Positions 36,561-46,975 are shown, numbered from the stretch's first letter. The stretch: DNA of 64,000 nucleotides from Hippasteria phrygiana (GCA_037893225.1 JAZGUH010000533.1:1984001-2048000); one strand, 5' to 3'. The notes: generated by a model not told the origin, from the sequence alone. Made by a program: numbers and translations.

Positions 36561-36904
36561 GTGACCCTTTTAGTACACCATACAAGTTTGAGTTACGCCT
36601 ACTTGGAGTCAGAGTAGCCAATGGTAGGGCTAGTACGGTAGTAGGAGGGTTGGTAATAAACCTTTTTGACATTCTCAATGCATTGTGGGTATGGAGGCAA
36701 AACAAACCATGGCATTGATGAACCAGTCCAAATATTGATTGATTTTATGCTAAATATCTGTCATGAGTTGAAATATACTCTTTTCACATATATCTTTGCA
36801 TGGAACATTTTAATAGTAAAATAATAACCAGAAAAATCTATTTTAAATGGCAATAAAAATAAAGAAAATAGTAGACGGGTTCGATAATTCTCAGGTCAAA
36901 GGTG

Positions 36905-37180
36905 GCATGGGTGGATTCGGTGGCATGGGTGGCTTGTGCATAAAGCGCTCGTCTCTCACCAATGTGGCCTGGGTTCGATTCCCGGCTCGGACCATATGTG
37001 AGTAGAGTTGTGCGTTGGTTCTCTCCTGTGCTAGTCAGAAGTTTATGACTACTGACTAGTGCCCAGCTGAACAAAGATACTGACAAATTGGGAGACCACC
37101 AACATAGGGCAAGATAGCTCAGTTGGTAGAGCGCTGGTACGGTAACCCGGAGGTCGCAGGTTCGAATCCCGCTTCTGCCA
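36905..37180 (+). repeat. tRNA-derived SINE with two tRNA-like units
   Basis: The unit at 36928-36993 (ending GGGTTCGATTCCCGGCTCGG) is followed by a body (TGTGAGTAGAGTTGTGCG) typical of SINE tails. The unit at 37108-37180 has A box TAGCTCAGTTGGT and B box GGTTCGAATCC. The minus-strand frame with SGIRTCDLRVTVPALYQLSY is a well-known artefact of such repeats. Confidence 0.6.
37108..37180 (+). pseudogene. tRNA-like sequence, probably not functional
   Basis: It is 73 bases and folds as a cloverleaf with a 7-bp acceptor stem (one mismatch), a D stem GCTC/GAGC and the T arm GCAGG..CCCGC. However, the anticodon loop ACGGTAA has C at position 33 instead of the invariant T, and both the anticodon and T stems contain mismatches. 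It is most likely a SINE head or tRNA pseudogene. Confidence 0.5.
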
Positions 37181-37369
37181 GTTTCTTTGTTCACTTTGAA
37201 AATGTATTCAAATTTTCCTAGTCAGTTTCCCTTATGGATTGTTTGAAGAATTAATCTAATTTGTCTGAAGACCCAACAAAAACATCCCATTTCACCCTTA
37301 AAACAACCACCAAAATACTAGATACGCCACCCGAGGTACAAGTGGAGTTCCAGGATTAAGATGGAGGTA

Positions 37370-37869
37370 CTAAGGTTCACTTTTTATAATGTCCAGATAA
37401 AAAGTGAAATTTACCGTTCAATTCCGGAGAGCACCCGCAGGGCATGTCATCTTGCACTTGACACTGTAGAGTTCAAATATCGTGACTCCTCGACCATGCA
37501 TGATGTCACTCCTGCGCGCGCGCATAAAGCACTTATCGTATATGCCGGCGACTGTTTCCTGAACGGTACAATAGACGGTCGCGGTATACGCATGTCGGTT
37601 GCTTCGTGTCTGCATGTGTCGTCAGACTCGAAGCGACCGACATGCGTATACCGCGACCGTCTATTGTACCGTTCAGGAAACAGTCGCTGGCATACGAGAA
37701 GCCGGGCGGTGCATTTATGCATGCGCGCGCAGGAGTGACATCATGCAAGGTCAAAGAGTCACGATATTTTAACTCTACAGTGTCAAGTGCAAGATGACAT
37801 GCCCTGCGGGTGCTCTCCGGAATTGAACAGTAAATTTCACTTTTTATCTGAATGGTAAGTGAACCTTAG
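37370..37869 (+). mobile_element. 500-bp near-perfect hairpin, TA-flanked
   Basis: Two arms of about 240 bases (CTAAGGTTCACTTTTTAT inward, and its counterpart) are separated by a loop of about 15 bases near 37612-37627. TA flanks both sides (37368-37369 and 37870-37871), suggesting a Tc1/mariner-type foldback. Open frames on both strands are mirror products of the palindrome. There is no transposase. Confidence 0.8.
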
Positions 37870-38084
37870 TAGTACACCCATCTCGGTCATGCAAATTAGC
37901 GTCAACAAGCGTCAACAAGCGTCAACAAAGAGTCAACAATTCATAAAGGCAATATTAAGCTTAAACATGTTATTCACAATATTTAGTGGGCTCCTATGAT
38001 TATTTAAAAGTATCATTAGTATTTAAAAGTATCTTAAAATGTGTGATTTTTAAGCGAAAAAGTATGACATCAACGGTGCTTTTT

Positions 38085-38165
38085 CCCGGCAGCCATCTTG
38101 TTTTTCCGAGACATGGTGCAATCGCGCATGCGCAAAAGAGAAAACAAAGATGGCGGCGCCCATTC
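38085..38165. promoter_or_regulatory. Promoter-like NRF-1/YY1 motif cluster
   Basis: GCCATCTTG at 38091 and AAGATGGCGGC at 38147 are opposite-facing YY1-type sites. Between them ATCGCGCATGCGCAAAA contains a GCGCATGCGC palindrome like the NRF-1 consensus. Such combinations mark TATA-less promoters in animals. Here the cluster lies inside a transposon, and no coding exon was found next to it. Confidence 0.4.
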
Positions 38166-38500
38166 ATCGTAATTTTGTCGTTATAAAATTTTGTTTTTAT
38201 GTGGGTTTGTGAACCAGAATTCGCCCAATTTCTTGCATAATACGAGATGCGAGAGTTTATTAAATACAAGTATAGCTGTTGTGAAGCTTAAATGTGCATT
38301 TTGAGCTTGTTGACGCTTTGTTGACGCTGATCGGGTTTGTTGACGCTTGTTGACGCTTGTTGACGCTAAATAGCATGACCGCCTCCATCTTAATCCTGGA
38401 ACTCCACTTGTACCTCAGGTTGCGTATCTGGTATTTTAATGGTCATTTTAAGGAGGAAATAGGATATTTTTGTTGGGTCTTCAGACAAATTAGATTAATT

Positions 38501-38703
38501 GGAAAGAGTTCCATATCCGGCCATCACTTGGACCTCGTGCACAAAGTCTATGGCCATGATAGAAAAAGTCAAAGTATTTTCAAAGAAAAAGTTGAAAGTT
38601 TTTCCCTCCTAAATTCGTGTTTCTTCATCAGATTTACACCTTTTGGTAGTTTTTAAGTCATATCAGGGGAAAATAATTGATGGCCGGATATGGAACTCTT
38701 TCC
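38501..38703 (-). mobile_element. MITE with 8-bp target duplication, copy B
   Basis: It has the same ends as 36191-36382 and is flanked by the perfect direct repeat GATTAATT (38493-38500 and 38704-38711). The orientation is reversed relative to copy A. It inserted precisely beside the end of the inverted-repeat element at 37247-38500. Confidence 0.85.
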
Positions 38704-38711
38704 GATTAATT

Positions 38712-39435
38712 CTTAGTCGAAAGCATACATTGACCTTGGACCCTACTATTGCCAGATCATGTCCAAATGTTAAAAAAGGCGATAAAGGGTCCAAGTTACT
38801 CGGACTACAGTGAGTTAGGCCTACAGATCAGTACTGATGCATAGCAACTGCCGTAAAGCGCGTTAGAAAATTGCATTTCTACCGAAATAAACTGTTCAAA
38901 ATTACAAAAAACGATGTCAAAAGAATTTAAGAGAAGCCTGCTTTAGGTTAAAAAAGTCATTTTGGAATGAGAAAAAATACCCTTGAATCTAATTTCATCA
39001 AAACTAAAGTCAAAGAGGGGCCCTTTAGTGACAGTGTAACGTACACTACACAATCGCCTATTTTTCAATGCAAGATTTTGCTGTTGTTCCTAACCCATTT
39101 TGATAGGGGTAGGCCTATTGAAGTAAAATCTTTCCACAAAACCTACCTAGCTTCATTAGTTGATTGACACTTAACGTACTTTTTACAGTAAAGAGTTGGA
39201 TTCGTACGCAAAACTTGAACTTGATCTTTACATGCACATCACGGTGACGGCAAAGTTCTCCATCTTGTTGGTGGATCCCCGATATCGTGGATAAAGGGCG
39301 CCCTCTGCCACGTTTGTTCCATTCCGGTTCAAGGCCAATCCACTCCCATCCCGAAAACATGTCAAAACGTACATAATGCGGGTGGCCCAGCTCGTTTTGA
39401 ATTAATTTCCATTTTAACAAAAAATGCTTTGTGAG
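38712..39435. other. Intergenic, nothing recognised
   Basis: No repeat ends or coding signatures were identified. A GC-richer patch at 39230-39350 (CTCCATCTTGTTGGTGGATC) has no supported reading. Confidence 0.35.
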
Positions 39436-39439
39436 TCCA

Positions 39440-40330
39440 AACTCAATTCAATCAATCAATCAATCACAATTCATTGATTGTTCATCATGATTTTAAAACA
39501 ATGAAATACTATACAAATTGTTACAAAAAGACACAATCACCATATCAAATTATCTCAAAGTTTAAAAATATATAAAGATGAATTGATTTGGCCAGAATGA
39601 TCGCCTAAAACGCTGTGTTTGTACGCAGAGGCCGAACTCTGCCAGATTTCTGTACAATAACCAATGGGTGGGGTCTGCATAATTGTGTTGCCTCCCCAAA
39701 GATAATATCTCTAACATCCATACCAATGACTTTAGCAGCTGTTTTTGTCACACGTTCAAGCCTATGAAAATTTCAAAAATAATAGATTGGATCACACTCT
39801 GGTGAAAAAGATAAAGTAATTCTCTCCATAGGCCCCCTACCTTAAAAGATTTAGGTTTCCGGATGCAAAACCTCCGTTGACTGGCTTTAGAGACTATTCT
39901 TTGGACGTTTTCGTTCCATACAGTTCAATTGACTATTTGTATTTTGTCACTTTTTCAATCTCTTTGGCCATGGATGAAAATTTGTTCGATGTTACTCTCA
40001 GTCTTCCGGAAATCAAATACAATTTCCTTGGTCTTTTCTACGTTAAGAAAAAAAATATTCTGAGCACACCAATTTCAAAACTGTTCAATCTCACAAAGAT
40101 GAAAAGTTTCATCATTTGAAGACATTTTACCAGTGAGTGAAGTATCATCAGCATACTTAATCACAGGGCAAGACTTACATGTATGTAAAGAGTGAACAGA
40201 ACAGGGGACAATGCACAGCCTTGAGGAGCTCCTGTACTTATCTAATTGTATCTGAAAAGGAATTCGAGAACGTGCACGATCCATCAAAAAATCTACTAAT
40301 CCACAATGAAATACGGGAATTAACATTCAT
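39440..40330 (-). pseudogene. Non-LTR retrotransposon B, RT C-terminal part (decayed)
   Basis: Read on the minus strand from 40330: a region like STGAPQGCALSPVLFTLYT, then VIKYADDTSLTGKMSSNDET with the YADD catalytic motif, then (after frameshifts) KTKEIVFDFRK, and finally KTAAKVIGMD and a HPL..VQKSGR-type tail. This is the palm, thumb and C-terminus of a Rex1/L2-like reverse transcriptase. A (TTGA)n tail at 39447-39470 marks the 3' end. The 5' part is absent. It abuts a second LINE at 40345. Confidence 0.75.
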
Positions 40331-41029
40331 ACCCATAATTTCTTAACCAGAACATTTTTCAATTTCAATTAAATTCAATTCAATTTCTGGTTTATTCAGA
40401 TAAAAACACCACATAAAATGTCAGGGACTTATAGGCCTACAACTTGGCTTACAAAAGTAGAATATAAAAAATTAAAAAATTAAATAATTGCAACAATTAA
40501 ATTTCATTACTAAAAAAGATGCTTGGATAAAAAATTCAAAAAGACGAACCAAAAGACAGTTAATTAAAAAAAACACACACAAATGTACATAAAAAAGGAA
40601 TGGAAGTGGGTACATGTATTAGTTTAACTATGAGGATTGGGTGTTAGTATATGAATCATTGAGGGAACCGGAGATTGTTTATATCTTTGAGTTTTTATCC
40701 TAGGATTAAGAAATTGTTGGGTGTGTCGTAGAGTATGGTGTAATAAGTACTCTGGTTTTCGCTTGTTTGGTAATAAATGGCGATGCCTATCGGATGTAAG
40801 GAGGGTCTTTGCAAATTAAAAAATCAAATGCTCACGCCTGTATTTTAATGACTCAATATTATGGTAACTTAAAAGATCCTGATACGGTAAAATATTTGGG
40901 TAAGAAATTATACGTAGAGCCTTTTTTTTAAACACGTTCAATGCTTTGGGATTGGGCTTCTGTAATTCCAGATGACCACACAACCACTACAGATTCCAGT
41001 AATGGACGTATATACAACTCTTCACCCTG

Positions 41030-41075
41030 CCCCCCGCTGAATACGCCACTGTCCCATGGCTCTTTTAGTCTAAAT
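41030..41075 (-). mobile_element. hAT-like MITE end inserted in LINE A
   Basis: CTGCCCCCCGCTGAATACGC then CACTGTCCCATGGCTC interrupts the LINE reading frame. The same stretch, including CATGGCT and TTAGT(C/T)TAAATT, is found at 48697-48740 next to a poly-G MITE. Confidence 0.5.
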
Positions 41076-41496
41076 TACAATAAGATCTGCAGCCCCAACT
41101 TGGTGTTTTTTTTGGTTTTTTTACCGAGGACATAAAGTCGACGAGATGCGTTAGTAATAACATGGTGAACTTGTTGGTCCCACTTCAAATTATTTTGTAT
41201 AATAATACCAAGGAGTCTGATTGATGAAACTACTTCTAATTGTAAATCATTAACTGCTAACTGCACATCAGGAGTTTGACTACGTAAAAAGGACTTTGCA
41301 TTGTCTTGAATTTCAATAGAATAAATTTCACATCACTGACATTGCATCAAGTCATAAGTAAATTAATATTTAACTGTAAATTTGACTGTTCGCCTCTGGG
41401 AATGATCTCAACAATTAGACTGAGGTCGTCGACGTATTTCCAACGATTTGGGGTTTCAATAGCAGCGTCATTGACCATAGATACCATTTGAAGCTT

Positions 41497-41785
41497 TGCA
41501 TGGTAGGTGCGATATGAGAGACTAGGATTGCGGGTAACACCATGTGAAATATATCTCTTCTAGGAAGAAGTGTGGTTCTGAAAAAAACCGGCATGAGTGT
41601 GTAACTCGACGTTTCGGACAGTGTGATCTGTCCGTCCTCACTCACACTCCTGAGGACGGACAGAGCACACTGTCCGAAACGTCGAGTTACACACTCATCC
41701 CGGTTCTTTTCAGAACCACACTTCTTCCTAAAAGAGATCTATTTCACATGGTGTTACCCGCAATCCCAGTCTCTCTCACGTCATT
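41497..41785 (+). mobile_element. Foldback inserted in LINE A reverse transcriptase
   Basis: Arms of about 130 bases pair around GAGTGTGTAACTCGACGTTT and its complement with a centre near 41640 (CTGTCCGTCCTCA). The insertion separates the RT segment ending LGPILFLAMVND (to the right) from the segment with YVDD (to the left), which explains the break in the LINE. Confidence 0.7.
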
Positions 41786-43290
41786 GACCATAGCTAAAAA
41801 CAGAATTGGCCCCAGTTTCGTATCTACGTGGGACACCGCAGGTCACCCCAAGGGGGGTTGAGATGACTCCCCGATAACGAACAGTCTGAGATCGGTTTGA
41901 AAGAAAACTACAAATGGTGGGGAGAATGGCTGGGTTCACCCCCAACTGAATAATTAGTTTTTCAACAACAGTTGTGTGGTTAATGTGATCGAATGCTTTA
42001 CTAAAATCAATTACGCATAGGTTAGCAAAATTCTCACCCTTATCAATATTCCTATGTATATTGTATTCAACATATCAATGAGATAATGCGAAATCGAACT
42101 ACCTTTCATGTTACCAAACTGCTGGGGATCAATAACATCTAATGTCTTTCATCACCGAATCAGCTAAAAAAAATTCAAATACTCGTGCAAATACTGAGGT
42201 AATAGATATTGGGCGCAATTGATCAAAACTGGCACAGCACAAATAGATGCATTTTTCCAATTACGGTAGGAAAACAACAAATTTCAAGACAAATATTAAA
42301 TATGTAAGTTATCGGTTCCGATATTTCGTAAGCAAATTCTTTCAGTAGTTTAACTGGACAATCATTAGGGTGGGTAGCTTTGGATGAATTGAGTTGACGT
42401 GGTCGCTTATAAACCTGATGACGGTATATTATAGGTGGTTGCGAAGGAGCAGGTAAATAAGATGATAATGCAGTTGTACAGAGGCACGGGGGGCTTGAAC
42501 AAATTTGGGCAAAATGTTTGTTTAAGTCATTGGCAACATCAAAATCTGTTTTATCATGTAAATTAAGCGAAATATTTTGTTTCTTTAACCCTACCAAGTG
42601 CCGGATTTGTTGGTGCCATTTTCCTGGTTCAGATTGTCTCAAATGAGCGATTTTACGTTGATAAAAATTGGCCTTCGCTAACCTGATCATTCTTTTAATT
42701 TCATTACGTAATACTAAGGCAAGATCACGTTGTTTAATTAATCTACGCATTTGATCATTAAACCATGGCTTATCATTAGGTTTGCGGTTAACAGTGACAA
42801 GTTCAAAATGTAGTCTATTATTAACATTGATGATTTGTTGAAAAAGGTCAACCATGTCATTAGAGTCATTCATACAGTGTAAATCTGACCAGTTAATCTG
42901 TGTTAACCACTGACCAAAACTACGGATAGATGAATCTCGAAAAGGTCGAAATGATATCTGTGAAGATTTTTTTTTTTTTTAATAGTCAATTGTGGTTGGT
43001 ATATGATGACAGCATGGTCGCTTGATGCAATGGGTGCTGCAGTCAGAGGGGCATGGTAGCTGTCACTCAGGTCAGTAAGTATTTTATCAAGCACTGCATC
43101 TCCTCTGGTTGGTTGACTCACAACCTGCTTCAGCAAAGTTTGATGTTCAAGCATGTCAGTAGCCAGATCATTCAAGAAATCGCCCATGATAATTACCGGT
43201 AATGAAGCATTGTTTGTGGTGATCCGTAAATGGTCGACCATGGTGACAATGTGATCGTTAAGTTCATCCTTGTAAGGTGAGCGCATTTTA

Positions 43291-44660
43291 TACGAAACGG
43301 ATACGAAACGGTTACGAAACGGTTACAACTCTCACGATTTGATTGCGAACCAATACAAAACGGTTACAATACAAATACGAAATGTGACGAATTGTTTACG
43401 AAACAGACCGAAAGTGTTACGAATTAACATGACATGTTACGAGGTATTAACGACTTCACGACGCGTATACAACGCATTTACGACATTTTGCGACGTGGTG
43501 ACGCGCGCGTTGAGAACCTGTACTTGTATTTTCTCATTGCATCATGTTCACCAACTCTGATGTACTGGAAGCGGCTGCTGTTCAAGAGGAAAACCTCCTC
43601 CTGGCGGCTGTGGTTCTCGTTCTTCAAGGAATCCGGCGACGACAATACGAAAGTGAAGACAAAACGCCGCGAACCGCTGAATCATCACGTGTTTCCCACA
43701 TGTTCTTGTTGGCGTCGTCACGTGTTCGTAACCGCGTCGGCAAGTTCGTAACCGCGTCGTAAGTGCTTCGTCAAAGTCGCAAACGCTTCATAAATGAGTC
43801 GCAATGTCGTAATGGTTTCGTGAATGAATTCGTCGTCATTCTCATCAATTCGTAACCAAATTCGTAAACGGTTCGCGCCAAAATACAGCACTGTAAAAAC
43901 CAACGGCTAACACTTTTTTAACACTTCAACGCGTTAATATTAATACTTTACACGTAAATGTATAGGAGGCGTTGTACGCGATTAATACTAAAACACGTTT
44001 AAATAGGCGTTGCCGTTAATGATTATTAACATTCTAAAGAGTTAAAATCTACCTAAATTAACACCTCAAGCGGTGATAATCATCAAAACCAACACCAATT
44101 TAAACGTGTTTTAGTGTTAATCGCGTGCAACGCCTCCTATACCTTTACGTGTAAAGTATTAATATTAACGCGTTGAAGTGTTAAAAAGGTGTAAGCCGTT
44201 GGTTTTTACAGTGAGGTGTTTCGTGTTGGCGCTACTTTTTCGGCTTGGTTCGTAACCACTTCGTAATTACTTCGTTACCATGTCGTAAACTTCGTAACGT
44301 GTCGTAACTGCTTCGCAACTACTTCGTGAACTATCGTGACACTTCGTTGAGGGAAAATTTTGCCGAACCAGCCCGATATGGTTACGAAAGATTACGATGC
44401 ATTCGCGAAGCAATTACAACAAGTTACGACATATTGCGAATGCTTACGAAATCGTAACGCTTCGTGAAAGTTTTGAAAATTTCAAAATTGGCACCACGAC
44501 TTACGCGACAACACGAGGTATTTACGAAGTCTTGCGAATAATTACGACACTCAACGAATTCAATTACGAAGTACTTACGACACGTTTGCGATTCATCACG
44601 AAATGACACGAATCGACTTCGCGTTAATTCGTCGTCAAATTCGCGTAAGTGGGATCGGGG
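43291..44660. repeat. Degenerate TTACGAA-rich repeat region
   Basis: Short words such as GTTACGAA, TTCGTAAC and ACGAAAC recur dozens of times, in one orientation at 43280-43510 and 44380-44600 and in the opposite orientation at 43720-43880 and 44220-44340. The right end is GTAAGTGGGATCGGGGCTTA. It looks like an old element with noisy internal palindromes, split by the MITE at 43889-44213. Confidence 0.6.
43889..44213 (+). mobile_element. 325-bp palindromic MITE with CACTG ends
   Basis: The inverted ends are CACTGTAAAAACCAACGGCT and its complement, and arm pairing continues for more than 100 bases (TTAACACTTCAACGCG, TAGGAGGCGTTG, AAACACGTTTAAAT). No target duplication is evident and there is no coding sequence. 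Confidence 0.8.
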
Positions 44661-45189
44661 CTTAATTTAGTGACATGAGCACATGTATGACGGCCTGCTC
44701 TTTTTCCTCTAAATCTCAAAAGGTTGTTGCTCTTTAATACTGTAAGCAGGCCTATGTGGTCGTTGTGGCAGACATGGCGAAAAGAAAAAAAGTTCATGAC
44801 GTGAATATGTTATACGTTTCGTGTTCTGTTTATCATTCAATTACTGTTGTCCTGCTGTATCTTCTTCTTCTTCTTATATTAGCCGGTGCAACACACCGGC
44901 TGATATATTGTGGTTCTTCTGTATTTTCGTCTTCTTCTTATATCAGCCTTGCGAAGCAAGCTGATATATTGTTATATTGATATATTGGTGGATCGTCGAT
45001 CACGTGCATTGAATTATTCGTCCCATCCCACGACGCGAACCCGCACCGCCAAAAAAGTTCTATCACATGGTTCTATCAACACGGCTGTCATTGGACTGGT
45101 TCCCGGTCCCTCCGTTGTCCTTCGGACTTCAAATGTATATTATATACACATGGGGACCGGGAACCAGTCTAGGCTGCCATTCACACAAA
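44661..45189. other. Repeat-bearing spacer before the Crypton fragment
   Basis: It contains TATTAGCCGG..CCGGCTGATATATTG and TATCAGCCTTGCGAAGCAAG then CTGATATATTG, short hairpins that recur at 45631-45655 and in part near 46702. At 45098-45170 GGACTGGTTCCCGGTCCC pairs with GGGGACCGGGAACCAGTC, a hairpin of 18-base stems. Confidence 0.55.
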
Positions 45190-45474
45190 ATGGTGGACGG
45201 TGTTTCCGAACCGCGGTTTGTTTTCCTAACAGACGACGAAATATTGGAATTCGTAGCCGATGCAGACGCTGCTAACACAAATATGAGACAAATTAAATAT
45301 GCAGTCAAACGATTAGAGGAATTTGCAAGACACGCAGGAACAACAATTAAAGCTTTAACTGATTCGGAACTGGACCACTTTTTCTCGCGGTTTTATGCGG
45401 GACTGAGAAGGTAAACGGCACGTTGTACACCAAGAAATCTATGCATGCAATCTGTCGGATTTATTCAGGCGTTG
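45190..45474 (+). pseudogene. Crypton-like tyrosine recombinase fragment
   Basis: The frame MVDGVSEPRFVFLTDDEILE, FVADADAANTNMRQIKYAVK, RLEEFARHAGTTIKALTDSE, LDHFFSRFYAGLRR resembles the N-terminal core-binding part of DUF3504/Crypton recombinases, which read LT..ID.L....NT.K....A...F..F and L.KFY.E.R. It stops at TAA 45412-45414. After a one-base shift it continues GTLYTKKSMHAICRIYSGVV, matching the usual GE.YTK.SL.AIR region. The catalytic domain is absent. It is a decayed copy next to a 140-base hairpin. Confidence 0.55.
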
Positions 45475-45483
45475 TATAAAACA

Positions 45484-45625
45484 AATAATGAATGTTTCAC
45501 ATTCTTGCAATGGTAAGAATTATTTCATTCGGTGACAGATGGAATGTCCCATTGAATGGAACATTCAATCTGTCACCTCATGAAATTATTCTTACCATCG
45601 CACTCATAAACATTCATTATTTGTA
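45484..45625 (+). repeat. 140-bp hairpin after the Crypton fragment
   Basis: AATAATGAATGTTTCACATT..ATGGTAAGAAT pairs with ATTCTTACCAT..AAACATTCATTATT. The centre is near 45555 around GAATGTCCCATTGAATGG. Arms are about 65 bases with a few mismatches. Confidence 0.75.
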
Positions 45626-45754
45626 TAATATCAGCCGTGCGAAGCACGCTGATATATTATTGTGGTCCTTCGGTATCTTCGTCGTCTTCTTCTTTCTCAC
45701 CATGAGCTATAAATTGTTATAACTGTCAAACCCTTTGGCCAATTTCAACGAAAC

Positions 45755-46695
45755 TTGACCCAAGCTTGATATGTGGTTCACTCTGACCGGGGTCAAAGGT
45801 CACCTAGCGGTCACTAGCGGTCATTTTATTTAAATTTACAAAATGCTTCTTCTCCCACATGAAGGCCAAACTTGGTCAGTCGCATCCCTACACCAAGCCT
45901 TATAAAAGTTGTACACAGAATTTGGCTCAAGGTCATCTAGTGGTCACGGTCACTACCGGTCATTTCATGAAAATAAGAAAGCGGCTTCTTCTGCCGCATT
46001 CTTTTGCCGATTTTAACCATATTTGGTCACATGCATCCTTGGCCAAAGCCCCATGTGGGGTGTTAGTAGATTTGGGTCAAAGGTCACTCAGTGGTCAGAA
46101 GCGGTCATTTTCTGGAAAATGTGCAAAATTTGCTTTTTTCCCACATTTTGTCAAACTATTTCAATCACACTTGGTCAGTTATAACCTTGTTGCCAGTCCC
46201 ATATGGTCACCTAGTGGTCAGCAGTGGTAATTTTTATTAAAAACACGGAAAATGCTTCTTTTCCTACATTTTCAATTGATTTATTCCACACATGGTCAGT
46301 TACACCTCTGTTGAGAGCACCTGATATGGTGTCTTTGCAGATTAAGGTCAAAGGTCAGCCAGTGGTCAGTAGGGGTCATTCTCTGGAATACATGCTAAAT
46401 TGCACTGTTGTCACTTTTTTCATTAAAGTTTGATTTCAGCCACAGTTGAGCAGTTACACCGATGTCGATAGCTTCTGATCGGGTCAATGCAGATTTATGT
46501 CAAAGGTCACCTAGTGGTCAGCAGGAGTCATTTTCGGACAAACATGCAACATGGTTCTTTTCCCACATCTTTTCAGTCGATTTCGGCAACATTTGGTCAG
46601 CTAAACCCGTGTCGAGTGCCGAATATGTGAGGGTTTCAAGATTGAGGGCAAAGTTCGCCCAGTGGTCAGCAATAGTTATTGTCTGGTGACCTACG
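45755..46695 (+). repeat. About 142-bp satellite with AGGTCA direct repeats
   Basis: Seven diverged units are anchored at about 45791, 45930, 46075, 46204, 46345, 46500 and 46646. Each has (G/T)GGTCAAAGGTCA, then CC(T)AGTGGTCAGCAG.GGTCATT, then a T-rich block with CCACAT and TTTGGTCAG. GGGTCAAAGGTCA is the DR1 layout bound by RXR/HNF4-type nuclear receptors. TATCAGCC hairpins lie at both borders. Confidence 0.75.
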
Positions 46696-46779
46696 GACAA
46701 CCGGCTGATATTTGTGTTTCGTGAAGCACAGACATCCTGCTCTAGTTTAGACTGTGGTTTAGTATCATCATTGTTGCCT

Positions 46780-46975
46780 GGTCATGGTCCTGGATTTGAT
46801 GAAATATCCATACATACTGTGATGTCCAAAAGGGGGATCTGGACCTGCACGAAGTATATACAGTTGTGGCCATGCTTGTTCCATTTCACAAGAGGGAAGC
46901 CCTGGTGATTGCCCGATGTAGTATTGATTCGCAAATAGTGGTGACACGAGCCTCCAATAGCTTTCAGACACATTT
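46780..46975 (-). pseudogene. LINE 5' remnant with a degenerate 2A-like motif
   Basis: The minus-strand frame beginning MCLKAIGGSCHHYLRINTTS continues to MDISSNPGP near 46785. DxExNPGP is the 2A translational recoding motif, reported at the N-termini of some sea urchin CR1-like LINEs. Here the E is replaced by S, so activity is doubtful. The rest of the LINE is lost at the satellite border. Confidence 0.35.

Larger units (their letters stand above)
37247..38500 (+). mobile_element. Inverted-repeat element with (GCGTCAACAA)n ends
   Basis: The outer arms 37247-37367 and 38385-38500 match in inverted orientation (AATCTAATTTGTCTGAAGAC, GAGGTACAAGTGGAGTTCCA, GGATTAAGATGGAGG). The arms continue with GGTCATGC and tandem GCGTCAACAA units at 37886-37945 and 38310-38376. 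The left arm is interrupted by a 500-bp hairpin. The interior (37946-38309) has no transposase but holds a promoter-like patch. Confidence 0.7.
40345..43290 (-). pseudogene. Non-LTR retrotransposon A, endonuclease to C-terminus (decayed)
   Basis: From right to left on the minus strand: an APE-type endonuclease end (VIIMGDF, QPTRGDAVLDKILTDLS, SSDHAV at 42903-43286); a linker/RT start (KPWFNDQMRRLIKQRD at 42223-42873, then ATHPNDCPVKLLKEF and IGKMH); RT core with IDFSKAFDHINH near 42000; a frameshifted TKLGPILFLAMVND near 41800; YVDD in WKYVDDLSLIVEIIP at about 41420; thumb SIRLLGIIIQNNLKWD; and a tail KKALRIISYPNILPYQDLLS near 40880. The 3' end has a (AATTGAATT)-type tail at about 40355-40385. 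The order is CR1-like. Frameshifts and insertions make it inactive. Confidence 0.8.

Noticed and set aside
37108..37180. Functional tRNA gene
   Set aside because: The anticodon loop lacks T33 and the stems have mismatches; the SINE-like neighbour makes a pseudogene more likely.
37361..37797. Several overlapping frames on both strands
   Set aside because: They are mirror readings of the 500-bp hairpin.
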